From Erigeron canadensis (Eukaryota > Streptophyta > Magnoliopsida > Asterales > Asteraceae), in assembly GCF_010389155.1 (NCBI RefSeq), contig NC_057769.1, positions 10,478,735 to 10,542,734 of the forward strand: a stretch of 64,000 nt of DNA. Direction: 5' to 3'. Position 1 is the first letter of the stretch. Every line of letters starts with the position of its first letter. The notes below the pieces were generated by a model, which saw only the letters and a program-made list of their open reading frames with translations, had not been told where the DNA came from and made no database searches. This document shows positions 48,007 to 58,943 of the stretch, in pieces. The position numbers and the translations under genes are program-made.

Positions 48007-49428
48007 TGTTAGAATATGATCACGTAAAATGAACGTATGTCCGGAAAGTATTTAATCCTACGGGGTCACACCTCAACATGAATGTAATTATAATTAATTA
48101 ATATATTAAATGTAATTTATTAATTAATTTGATCACGAAGAACTAACAGTCGTCCATTAAATGTTAAATAGTTAACGGTACTTAATTAACGGACTTAACG
48201 AAGGAGAGTTGTGATTAGGAAACAATTAGGAAACCCTCTAGATTGTTCTAAAGGGGGTCGGACGTGGGAGGGTTTTCACAAAAACCCTAAACTTGGTCAT
48301 CAAATTTCTTAATCCTATATATAGAGGGTTAAGTTAATTGTTTTCAACACACAAATCTTAAGGTTTTCTAAAACCCTACAAATCTCACTTTCTCTCCTCT
48401 CTCCTGGCTTCGGTCGAAACTACCAAACACAAAGGGTTTCGGGTTTTGGTTCGTTTGATATTAAGGGTGATTAACAAAGGTTGTTCGGTTCGTAATCAAG
48501 TACTAGCATACATACATTCCAACGTTGTGTGTGCAATCGTAGAAAGGTTTAATTTAAACCTTATTACAAAGGTTTCTTGCTTTATTCTCTCCAATTTAAG
48601 GTACACGTTTTCTCTCTTGGTTAATTAATTAATTACATAGAATTTATATTCCGCTGCGTGCTTTGTGATTTGATTTGATAATAGTTATATAACCCAACAA
48701 TGATATCACGAGCCTACTATGTATGTTTCTTGATTACCAAATAAATCAAAACTTGAAGGGGGGTTAGGGTTCTTGATCTTCAAATTTTTGGATAAATATA
48801 TATATATATATATAAACTGATTTTGTAATTTAATTACATTATTTAAAAAAGTAACAAATAATATTTATATTATTTAATTTATATATATATATATGGTTCG
48901 AAATTTTCTAGAAAATAAAAAAATTGTTTTTTAGGGTTCCTAATCCAAGTTTTGATTAATTACATATTTATGTGATAAATTGCATGTTTATATGGTGTAC
49001 CTTTATTTTTAATTGTTAAAAAGAAGTAAAAATCATGAATTTTTCATGCAAATTATTCATGATTCTTACTTAGATATATTGATATGAAATCTTGATCATT
49101 AGGGTTAATTATGCTAGATAATTGAAGAATTAATTGTGTGACAATGTGATTATGCTTTGTGAAATTTCCTGTTTGACACCAGTTTACTAAAAAGTTCATA
49201 ACTAATCAACCGTAAGGAGTTGGAAGCTCAAATTTTTACAGTAGATGCTTGACTCATAGGACTACAACTTTTGTGTTTTGTGCTAAGCCCAATACGGCCT
49301 TCTTCAGGGCCAGAATTTGGCGTCAATCTGCTGGATTTTCCAGATCAGCATCTTGTAATTATGGTAGATAAATTTGTTATTATATTTTTGGCTTACCCAA
49401 TTAAGGAAACTTGATGTATAACCCAACA
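48007..49428 (+). mobile_element. Shortened LTR retrotransposon with PBS and AAAAC target duplication
   Basis: The 5' LTR is 48007–48699 (TGTTAGAATATG … TATAACCCAACA). It is followed by a primer-binding site TGATATCACGAGCC at 48701, close to the initiator-Met tRNA complement TGGTATCAGAGC. The element ends at 49428 with TATAACCCAACA, so only the last bases of the 3' LTR remain. The 5-bp AAAAC flanks both ends (48002–48006 and 49429–49433). The LTR carries CCTATATATAGAGG near 48313 as a probable TATA region. There is no coding sequence, so this is an internally deleted, copia-like (inferred from PBS and LTR ends), non-autonomous copy. Confidence 0.8.
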
Positions 49429-50079
49429 AAAACCCTTTGATGTTTAATAAAGAAAACAACTAATAACTAATGTTTGATACTTTAGTTGAATGCTTGAGTG
49501 ATCTCAACAAAGTTAATTGTTTAATAAAGTAATCATATAAAAAAATACAATCACATTAACAAGTTTTGTAAGTGGCGTTGAAAAAATCAAATAGACTTGC
49601 AGGGGCGACAGAGACTTGCACAGGCTATGTATATATTATAAGTTATTGGAAGGTATGGGATTTCAAGCGTATTAGTGTAAAAAATAAGGCAGGACATTAG
49701 TTTCAGACAACCGTGTTTTGTGTAATTGGAAGAGATGCTTTTTTAAAACTGCGTTTTATCCATTCCAAAACTCAACCCCAATCACCTTAAAAATCATCTA
49801 GCAAGCTGTCCATTAAATCAATTTGGAATTTGCCTACCTTGGGTCCATTTCCATCTCATCTATAAGGGCAGTCGAGGCATTAAAATTTGACGCATTGGTA
49901 TTTACTATGCTCCAGAAGTAGCTAAATTTTTTTTTATTTTTATTTAGGCTTACTATCCTAACTTGAATGTTAGGATTTCACGATAATACTCGTGAATCCA
50001 AGCCAGCACACACACACACACACTAGATTATTGGTTGACAGAAGATTATTAAGAAACACAAACACACGACACAACAGGC
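49429..50079. other. Intergenic, 3' side of the 50080 gene
   Basis: No gene. A short (CA)n tract lies at about 50007–50023 in the expected 3' UTR of the minus-strand gene. Confidence 0.4.
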
Positions 50080-50607
50080 TTATTGGTTGGCGTCCCGTTC
50101 AGATGCTGGATTTTGTTCCTCCACATCGTCATACTTGCGTTTCCGGTCACCTGAGGGGAGGGGCTCTGGATCATAATTATCTTGTTGACTAAGAGCATAA
50201 CTCAGTTTCCGCTCGAATTCTTGCCAAGTTTTAAGAGCGCGGGCCATCTCCTCCTCCGTCATCTTCGGAGGCTTATTATTATTATAATATCGGAACTTAC
50301 GGTCAGCATTAATCTGGTCAATCCTACGCAGACCCTCCTCCTTGCCGATTTCCTTACCGTTATGGTCTAGTCCGTTTTCATAACTACTATAAAAGGTTCC
50401 CTCCTTCAAATCTTCGACTGATAGCCCATATCTCACCATAAATTGTTCGGCATGTGCTAGCACTATCTCTGACTCAGGACGATCACGCCCCCGACGCCAC
50501 TTCGTACCAGGTTTCAATTCGTTGAAATTAATCCCCTGATCAATCAACGACGCCGCCAACCCCTCCTTCACCCCGAAGGGACCATGAATTTCGTCATACC
50601 TATCCAT
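50080..50607 (-). CDS. Unrecognised single-exon protein, paralogue of the 21277 gene
   Basis: A 175-residue protein starting MDRYDEIHGPFGVKEGLAAS. It shares the core of the 21277–21858 protein: DQGINFNELKPGT, RRGRDRPESEIVLAHAEQFM, GLSVEDLKEGTFYSSYENG, NGKEIGKEEGLRRIDQIN and MTEEEMARALKTWQEF. A one-residue difference in spacing occurs at the Asn-rich NNNKPPK. The C-terminus differs: there is no hydrophobic segment but a charged tail with a basic cluster (GDRKRKYDDVEE), possibly a nuclear signal. The function is unknown. Identity over about 130 residues is roughly 60% by eye. The frame is uninterrupted and the conservation is confined to this frame, so I treat it as a real gene. Confidence 0.75.
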   Translation of the reverse strand: MDRYDEIHGPFGVKEGLAASLIDQGINFNELKPGTKWRRGRDRPESEIVLAHAEQFMVRYGLSVEDLKEGTFYSSYENGLDHNGKEIGKEEGLRRIDQINADRKFRYYNNNKPPKMTEEEMARALKTWQEFERKLSYALSQQDNYDPEPLPSGDRKRKYDDVEEQNPASERDANQ

Positions 50608-51529
50608 GCTTTTTTAATTAATTACAAGATTTTTTTAATTAATTAGATCTCTCTCCCTCGCTCCTTTTCGTTTTCCTTTTGTTTTCTTTTCTTTTCTTAT
50701 GATCAATAAAATTTTGGGGATCCATCCATCGAATCCTGCCGGTTATTTCTTTACCCATATGTTAACTTTATTTATACGCATGCTCCCCATGCTTTGGCCA
50801 GATTTCAAAATTCGTCCTTTTAACTTTTTTTATTTTTATTTTTTGGACAACGTATTGTTTAGTTTAAGAAAGGAGACAAAGATGGTCATAAAATTTATTC
50901 TTAAGATCTTTTTAAGTGAATAAAAAAAAAAGTGGAGAGTATAAAATTCATTGTTAAGATTTTTTAGGGAGGAGATTCCCAGTTACCCTAACATCATGTC
51001 AGGGTAATCTTGGCTGTTGAAGTCAAGATCTCCCTAATTTACCAGTTAGAGAAATAACTTAAAGGAATCCTTTTTTTTTTTTTTTTTTATTTTTAATTAA
51101 AGGAGTAGAGAGAAATTGTTTTTGCTTCGATACCTTTCCTGTCATTTTTAAGGTAACCAGGAAGAAAAACTTATCATCTCCTCTCTTTTCCTTTCCACTC
51201 TTAAGTTAACTAAATAATACAATTAATGGGGTATAAAGTGAGAAAAAAAAAAGCCAAAAATCCGATACCGAAACGGTACCGATGGATTTTTTTTTATTTA
51301 AATCTAGTTTCATATTTTAAATAACCTATCGAAAAACATCGACACAACCCATTTTCATACGAGTATTTAATAATCAATAATGTCGTATTTAAAAAATAAT
51401 AACCATATGATTTTGGATCATTCACATTTGCACCTATTATAGAAGTCACGTCCAGATATATATCTAACCTGTATCTATATTGTTAAATGTTAGATTAATT
51501 ATAAATGGTTAATTGGATCATATAAACTT
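50608..51529. other. Promoter side of the 50080 gene and AT-rich DNA
   Basis: A pyrimidine-rich stretch (50646–50700) directly upstream of the start codon probably forms the 5' UTR/promoter as purine-rich DNA on the minus strand. A poly-T of about 20 lies near 51070. No other gene. Confidence 0.35.
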
Positions 51530-52389
51530 GAGAAAATTACATTTTTGGTCCTTAAAGTTGGCAAGATTTTCAGTTATTGCCCTTAAGTGAATTAATTACA
51601 GAAAAACCCCTAAAGTTGGTCAAATTTTTCACTTTTCACTCTGTAACTAATGACCGTCTCTTAGGTCCGTTAAGTGAGGGGCAGATTCGTTATTTCACCA
51701 TGATTCTTTCTTCCTTTTCTTCCAAACTCAAACACAAACCCAGATTTGTCAAGTTTTGAAAGAAAAAACGAAATGTCAATTGAAATCACGGCGGCCGAAA
51801 ATTTGAAAATCACGCCGGAAAAATTAAAATATAGATTTATCTCTTGTTTCTTCGAATCGGAACACGGAACATGTCGGCTCAGAATTCAATCGTGCACGGA
51901 CCCTAGCCAAAATAATCCGATCTAGACTTCGCCGGAAAATCTTGACCGCCGAAAAGACTTGTTTGAATTGAAAAGAAAGACAAAACAAAGCAATTGCAAC
52001 TCGAATCCAACCAAATCTATTCAAAACCGATCCCAATCCAAGCAATTTCGAATACAAAAACCCTTGTTTCCGATCTCAAAGTTGTGTGTTTCGAGTGTGT
52101 GTTTGTGTGTCTTTCCGAGTGCGTGTGTGTGTTTTCAGTTGACATTTCGTTTTCCAGCCACCGTGATTTTCAAAATCTGGGTTTGTGTTTGAGTTTGGAG
52201 GAAGAATAGAAGATATCATGGTGAAATGACAAATTTGCACCTCACTTAACGTACCTAATAGACGACTGTTAGTTACGGAGTGAAAAGTGAAAAAATTGAC
52301 CAACTTTAGGGTTTTTTCTGTAATTAATTCACTTAAAGACAATAACTGAAAATTCTACCAACTAGAGGGACCAAAAATGTAATTTTCTC
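51530..52389. mobile_element. Mutator-like (MULE) element with about 253-bp terminal inverted repeats and perfect 9-bp target duplication
   Basis: The left TIR is 51530–51782 and the right 52136–52389; both begin GAGAAAATTACATTTTTGGT when read inward and stay alignable to GAAATGTCAATTG/GAAATGTCAACTG. Flanking 9-mers TATAAACTT are identical (51521–51529 and 52390–52398). The 353-bp interior contains gene-like GC-richer sequence (GCCGGAAAA motifs, an open minus-strand frame) but no transposase, so a small Pack-MULE-like capture is possible. Confidence 0.92.
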
Positions 52390-52398
52390 TATAAACTT

Positions 52399-53247
52399 TG
52401 TATCTATACTATCGATCAGAGTGTTAGTTAAAATATAAGCTATATTATGTTTTGATGATGCTTTAAATATATTGTATATGTGAATTTAGATAATTTTGAG
52501 TTTATGTAAGATCATATCTATATAATTTCCTTTAGGTAATTGTTGAGTTTTTTTTCCTAATTTAGTGTGATGGTTTAAACTATTTATTTCGAAATTAATA
52601 ACCAAACTAGTATATTATTAAAACTAGATTATTTTGTCACGTAATACGAGAGATAAACATATTAAGTTTTCATAATAAAATATCTAATAGTTATTAATAA
52701 GATATTTTGTTATTAAAATATTTTGTATTGTAAGTTATTAGTACGATAAGTATGGTATATCTTTGTATAATGATGCTGTAAACATAAATTTAGAAATTGA
52801 GATATTAAATTTATAGTGTAAAATTAAATATATTTAAAAAGCTTGCAATATTTGAACAAAAAGATTCTTGTATAAACCTTTGTTTATATATATAAATAGG
52901 TGGATAGAGATTTGTATGTATGGATAGGGATTTTCAGTTGAAATTGTAAGACATAAAATGAAATTAATAAGGTTAGAGAACGTTTCTAAATATTGAAAAT
53001 GCTAGTTACCAAATCTTAAGTCATTAAAATAATAATAAATCAGTATATAACATACTCGGGATAATACAAGGGTTGGAGGTCGAATGTTCCATCAGTAAGG
53101 TTCTTTACATTGATAAGACCCACTGGCTTTGAGTCTCTGTTTTACATTTGTAAGGTGGATTATTGGAGGATTTTCTGAAATTATTCATAGATTTCATGTG
53201 AGAACTATTCACATATTAACATAAGTAATTATAAGTATAACTTGATA
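52399..53247. other. AT-rich intergenic DNA
   Basis: No gene seen. Around 53060–53130 there is a weak tRNA-like B box (GGTCGAATGTTCC), perhaps a SINE relic. Confidence 0.4.
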
Positions 53248-53505
53248 CTCCCTCCGTCTCATTAAATGTGTCTTAGCTTGAATTTTCAAAGTCTTTCTTT
53301 ATAAACTTTGACCTTAAATACTTTGACATGTGTTGTATAATATTTGATGAAAATTATAACAATAAAAAGTACATTTAAAACTCAATCAATTTTTATAACT
53401 TTCATCAAATATTATATAATACAAATCAAAATTTTAAGATCAAAGTTTATACAAAAGAAGACTTTGAATATTCAAAATATGACACAATTAATGGAACGGA
53501 GGGAG
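53248..53505. mobile_element. Stowaway MITE (258 bp)
   Basis: The termini CTCCCTCCGTCTCATT and AATGGAACGGAGGGAG are the classic Stowaway (Tc1/mariner-derived) ends, flanked by TA on each side. The interior is palindromic (TTTTCAAAGTCTTTC against GAAGACTTTGAATATTC). Confidence 0.95.
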
Positions 53506-53860
53506 TAGTTCATATGTGAACGAATATGTTCATATATGCAATTCACATATGAACATCAAGTTATAATATAAAAGTTCTTATGGTTCTTTCAATTCAAATG
53601 ATTCTCACATAAACCTTTTTCTGTATATATATATATAGGGGTTATTTATTGTAAAACAAATATTAAAGTAAAACAAATAAGACAAGATCTTGACCATTAG
53701 ATCATGATACTATCGATGCACGGAGATTCACATATATATTGATGCACGATGATTTTCATGATGCACTATAATTACTAGTAAAGGAAAACCTATTGTTTTA
53801 CATGTTTTACTTTAATACTTGTTTTATTTTACCTAAAACCTTTATATATATATATATACT

Positions 53861-54123
53861 TCTATATTATCTTATAATAATTATCACTTTCTCTCTCATA
53901 AAAGTGTTAGATGGAGAATTACCATTTTACCCTTTATAAATTAATTTACATCATTAATCCTTCATCTTCTAAATTATATCTACTATTACTTTACAACAAT
54001 TACATTTATACAAATTACTTACACAGTTGCACCCACCATGAACAACACCACCACGACCACCGTCACCACCGCCAATCGTCGTCACCACCAAACCGCCGCT
54101 GCATCGCGCAGGTACAATGCTAG
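53861..54123 (+). mobile_element. Short non-autonomous Helitron
   Basis: It begins TCTATATTATCTTATAAT and ends with CTGCATCGCGCAG (small stem) about ten bases before CTAG (54120–54123), with T as the next base. The right half, rich in CACCACC and CCGCC, is similar to 34200–34291. The base before the TC start is T rather than A, a small doubt. Confidence 0.6.
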
Positions 54124-54424
54124 TATATATATATATATATATGGGGAAGGGAATATGAGGCTGTTAGACACCTAAATTTGGTGAAAAATCTCTCACATAC
54201 CTTTTTTAAACCATAAAAATCATTGAGGGCCAAACATTTATTCAAAATATTAAAATATTGGTATGTGAGGGGTTTTTCACCCAAATTGGGTACATAATAG
54301 CCCCATATTCACTTTTCTCACATATATATAATCTTTTATCTGCAAACAAGATTGACAAGCATGTATATATATATATATATATATATGCATTTATATAGAA
54401 GTTACTTTCTTTTTTTATAATAAA

Positions 54425-56970
54425 TGAGATATGTCACCTGGGCGTTGCCCCGAGAGACATTATATTTGTTACGATTTAATAGAAAAAATTGTTTAAATCT
54501 ATTTAAATAAATTTTTGATTAAAATAACAAAATGTATAGAAATAAGTATATTAGTTACGACATTTCAATAACGGTTAGATAATGCGTTACAAATAGGTGT
54601 GAATTCATGGATCGAGGTTAACATACCACAAAATTTTTGAAAAAAACATGTATTAGGATTAAGAATAAAACAAAAATTGACATTTGTCAAAAAATGAACA
54701 GTAAAAGTTTTGTGTGAAAGGGAAAGTAGTTCGCAAAAAAGTTTAGTGCTAAAAGGGTTAGAGGTTAAAATGTTATGGTGAAAATAAAGAAAAATAAAAA
54801 AGCATAAAAGTTTAGTGCTAAAAGTATAAAGGTTTAAATATTGTGGTAAAAATAAAAGAATAAAAATGTTACTATTCTATGCACGCGACTGTTAAAAAAC
54901 GAACAGTAAACTTTTTGTATGAAGGTGACAGCAGTTCGCTTAATAGTTTAGCACTAAAGTGTAAGAGGCTAAAATGTTGTGGTGAAATTAAAAGAAAATC
55001 AAAATGTATGAAGGTTTAGTGCGGAAATGTTGTGGTGAAATAATAAAAACCAAAAAGTATAAACTTTAGTGCTAAAAGTGAAAAGAGTTAAATTATTGTG
55101 ATGAAAATAAAAAGGAAAAAAAGTTTATGGTAAAAATACAATAAAAAAAAGCAAAAAATATAAAAGTTTAGTGATATAAGTGTAAAGAGTTAAAGTATTG
55201 TGGATTTGTGGTTAAAAAAAAAACTTTTTGGTGAAAATAAAAAGAATATAAAAAGTTATAAAAGTTAAGTGTTAAAAGTGTAAATAGTTAAAGGGTCGTG
55301 GTAAAAATAAAAAGAAAGAAAAATAAAAAGTATAAACTATAAAGTATAAAGTTTAATGCTAAAAGTGGAAAGAGCTAAAGTATTGTGGTGAAAACAAAAA
55401 GAATAAAAAAAATTATGGCTTAAATAAAAGAAAATCGAGAATATAGAGGTTTAGTGCTAATAGTGTAAAGAGTTAACATATTATGGTGAAACAAAAAAGA
55501 ATAGAAAGTTTGTTGTGAAAATAAAAGAACATAAAAAGGTATAAAAATTTAGTGTTAAAAGTGTAAAGAATTAAAGTATTGTAGTAAAAATAAAAAGAAT
55601 AAAAGTTTACTATTCTTTACACGTGAATATGTACTTTTCTTTTTAATATATTTATTAACGAGATATGTCACCTGGGCGTTGCCTCTAGAGACATTATATT
55701 TGTTAACGATTTAATAAAAAATATTATTCAAGAGATAATGTGTCATAAACTTTTTAAGGAAAACATGTATTATTCAAATTATTAAAAACTGACATTTGTC
55801 ATTTAAAAAATGAACTGTAAAAGTTTTGTGTCAAAGTAAAGTCGTTCGCGTAAAAGTTTTGTGTTAAAAGTGTAAGAGACTTAAATGTTGTGGTAAAAAT
55901 AAAAGAAAATCAAAAAGTATAAAAATTTAGTACTAAAAGTATAAGGGGTTAAAATGTTGTGGTGAAAATAAAATGAATAGAAAGTTCATTATTCCTTACA
56001 AGTTTTCCCGTACATTTCTTTTTAATATATGTGTTAAAAAGTTTGTTGCTAAAGTGTATGAGGTTAAAATGTTATAGTTAAAATAAATGATTATCAAAAA
56101 GTAGAAAAATTTAGTGTTAAAAGTTAAGATATTGTGGTGAAAATAAAATGATTAAAAAGTTTACTAAGAATTATAAAAGTTTTGTTCTAAAAGTGTAAAA
56201 AGTGAAACTATTATGGTGAATATATAAAATAAAATAAAAATTATATTATTCTATACCCGCTTTCCCGTACCTTAAAGTAAAAGAAAATTAAAAACTATGA
56301 AAGATTAGTGCTAAAAGTGTAAAAAGTTAAAATATTGTGGTGAAAATAAAAAGAATACAAAGTTTAATAAAAAAATATTATAGTTTAGTGCTAAGAGTGT
56401 AAAGATTGAAAGTTTTGTGTTGAAAATAAAAAGAATAAAAAGTTTACTAAAAAGTATTATAACTTAATGCTAAAAGTGTAAAGATTGAAACTTCCGTGGT
56501 GAAAGTAAAAAAAATAAAAAGTATACTATTACTAAAAAATATTACTCCCCTCGTCCCACTAGAAGTGTCACATTTTGAATATTCAAAGTCTTTGTTTTTA
56601 ACTTTGACTTTAAATATATTTTTTTGTGTTATATAATTGTTGATGAAATTTATACCAAATGAAAATATATCTAAAACTCAATCAATTCATGTAACTTTCA
56701 TCAACTATTATATAACACAAACAAAAATAATTAAGGTCAAAGTTGATAAATAAAGACTTTGAATATTTAAAACAAGACACTTATAATGGGACGGAGGGAG
56801 TATAGTTTAGTGCTAAAAGTGTAAAGAATTGAAAGTTTTGTGGTGAAAATAAATAAAACAAAAAATTTATTAAAAAGTATTATAGTTTAGTGCTAAAAAT
56901 GTAAAGATTGAAACTTATGTGGTAAAAGTAAAAAAAATAAAAAATATACTATTCCGTACACGCTTTTCGA
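54425..56970. repeat. Degenerate A-rich tandem array
   Basis: Roughly 60–75-bp variants of TTTAGTGCTAAAAGTGTAAAG followed by AGTTAAAATGTTGTGGTGAA and AATAAAAAGAATAAAAAG repeat over about 2.4 kb with many indels. Two related blocks start with a CCTGGGCGTTGCC motif (54438 and 55669) followed by AGAGACATTATATTTGTTA, suggesting an internal duplication of the whole array. It is interrupted by a Stowaway MITE. No coding. Confidence 0.8.
56545..56800. mobile_element. Stowaway MITE inserted into the A-rich array (256 bp)
   Basis: The ends are CTCCCCTCGTCCCACT and AATGGGACGGAGGGAG with TA on both sides. Array sequence resumes directly after it (TAGTTTAGTGCTAAAAGTG), so the MITE is younger than the array. 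It is a relative of the 53248 copy. Confidence 0.95.
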
Positions 56971-57615
56971 GACTTTGTTTTTGATATATAATATAATTTG
57001 AAAAAAATCAAAAAGATTTAAATGATTAACGGTCAACAAAACGGATACAAAGGTTGGAGGAAGTCGGGGACGACGGTGCCTACTTTTTTCACCACCCTTG
57101 CGGCACCTATTGCATGAAATGGTGTGCAAATCGATACTCGGCGGTGATCAGGTTGCTCACCGGGTACACCATCCGGCCTAATAGTGGAATAGCCATCATA
57201 TTCAGCTCCTTTTAATTCTCCCCATTTGTTTCCTTGTATTTGAATTAGTATGTCGAGACACATATTACGTTTGCTTTGCTGCCTTTTTATCAGTTACACG
57301 AGTTATTCTCTTTAGTACCTACATCCATATTCATTTTCCAGATACCCTGTAATGAGTTTCATTAACTCGTGTTTCTCTTTCCCGTAGTTTCAATTTGACA
57401 ATTTGCAATCATCTTCTTGTGAAGAAGTTAGTCATATATAGGAGAATTGATACACTAATTTTGATCCACAAGATTGTTTTATTTTGATTACTCGCTATAT
57501 GATTAATATAAATGTAAAAAACCACAAAGGAAATTTGCATATATAACCATTGGGCATGTGACTTTGTTTCATGTTAACCATTATACATGGAAAATTCACT
57601 AAATCCCTGAAGTTG

Positions 57616-57780
57616 TCAGCCATGAAATTTTTGGTTTTCAATTACAGGGTTGTCACAAGTTGGACACGCGATCTCATCTAGCCTTTTTACATGAAGTGGC
57701 TGTTTAGCATGATTAACGACCTGCCCATGTTTTCGAAGTTGTAACCGGACCATAGCATATTGGCATGTAAAAGGCAAAGC
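57616..57780 (-). CDS. Orphan exon-like open frame with a CPTC motif
   Basis: A minus-strand frame of about 54 codons reads LPFTCQYAMVRLQLRKHGQV, then NHAKQPLHVKRLDEIACPTC, then DNPVIENQKFHG and a TGA. The composition is protein-like and a Cys pair (CPTC) suggests half of a zinc site, but I do not recognise the family and see no matching neighbouring exon. It could be the last exon of an unidentified gene or a pseudogene scrap 3' of the cyclophilin gene. Confidence 0.35.
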   Translation of the reverse strand, partial: ALPFTCQYAMVRLQLRKHGQVVNHAKQPLHVKRLDEIACPTCDNPVIENQKFHG

Positions 57781-58418
57781 TTAATGCAGATACCGGAAGT
57801 AAATCTAAGCCTCTAAAGGCAGTACCAAGGCAATACAGTTGGAATTTTTTTTTTATAGGGATTTAGTTTGGTTTCCACATCGCCTATCACAAATCTCCAA
57901 GTCGATTGTGTTTGGTTAACAAACGTGGGTTCTATCTGATCAAGGTGCTGGAAAAGAGGATTGATATATAATTTTTTCGCAACGATTGTAATAAAACCAA
58001 AGTAGATAGCATAAATCCGAACTATTTGATACTTGGATAAAGTTAAGATGGGCTAAAATCATAAAACCAAAACAATGAGAATATCACTTTTTAGGAAGTC
58101 CTCTTAGTCGAAGCTCCCCTTTGAATGTGACACCATATAAGTAGCTACAAATCATCCTACAACTAGATAGCATAAATTCTAGCTTAAAGTACCTAAATAA
58201 GTGCTATAAATAAGTTTAACACTTCATACCAAATAATCAGTGCCTACAAGTGGTATATCGCCGTCATCATCAGTGTTATAGTCTACACACTTGCGGCCCA
58301 GCCAACTGCAAAAAAACAAAAAGAGTAAGGATCATATCTTAATATGTAAAATCAAAGAAATTGAAGTAAAAATTTGCTTACTTAAACTCTTTCGCCATTG
58401 ACCAACTTGGTTGACCAT

Positions 58419-58943
58419 TTACCATTTGCCCAGATCTGCGATAACTACTGTATTTTTGGGCTCCCCGTCGTCCGCATCAACACATCTTTCTTGCTCTATC
58501 AAATCAAGAATGTGGAAAGACGACTTTTCAACCTCCCCAAAAACAACAAAATCTCCATCGAGTTGGTGAGCTTCCCCAAAAATGATATAAAACTGGGAAC
58601 CAATACTTTGAGCCCCCGCCATAGCCACATCTCCCTTTTTACCGTGTACAAGAGTATGGTTTTCATGAGAAAAAAGACCAAATACCGAGCGGCCTCCAAA
58701 TCCATTTCCGTGTTCAAAATCACCTCCCTGGCACATACAGCCAGGGATGATGCGGTGAAATGGTGCACCACGGTAGAAATAAGACACTTCTCCATCTATA
58801 TTCACTCCATTGCAAAGATGGAGAAAATTTTTTACGGTATCCGATACCTCATTGATCTTAAGCTTGATTTTCAGTTCACCTTTCACCTCCCCATTAATAG
58901 TTATTTCAAGCGCTGCTACAGGTTCAGGTTTTCTATCTTCCAT
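58419..58943 (-). CDS. Cyclophilin-type peptidyl-prolyl isomerase, divergent active site
   Basis: A cyclophilin domain covers nearly the whole 174-residue frame. It starts MEDRKPEPVAALEITINGEV, then LKINEVSDTVKNFLHLC, FYRGAPFHRIIPGCMCQGGD, NGFGGRSVFG, GSQFYIIFGEAHQLDGDFVV and ends NTVVIADLGKW. The catalytic Arg (FHR), Met and Gln (MCQGG) are kept. Relative to human CypA, the pocket Phe60 is Cys, Asn102 is Gly, Phe113 is Tyr, the cyclosporin-contact Trp121 is Gln and His126 is Phe. Activity is therefore doubtful. The frame ends in TGGTAA, which also contains a possible donor (GTAAAT); splicing to about 58310 would add a short acidic tail (CVDYNTDDDGDIPLVGTD). A likely 5' UTR exon lies at about 59580–59760, ending before GTATGA. 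No disruptive mutation is seen. Confidence 0.8.
   Translation of the reverse strand: MEDRKPEPVAALEITINGEVKGELKIKLKINEVSDTVKNFLHLCNGVNIDGEVSYFYRGAPFHRIIPGCMCQGGDFEHGNGFGGRSVFGLFSHENHTLVHGKKGDVAMAGAQSIGSQFYIIFGEAHQLDGDFVVFGEVEKSSFHILDLIEQERCVDADDGEPKNTVVIADLGKW

Noticed and set aside
57033..57263. Minus-strand 76-codon open frame next to the A-rich array
   Set aside because: No motif I recognise and no supporting splice context; it could be a chance frame, so I left it out of the gene list.
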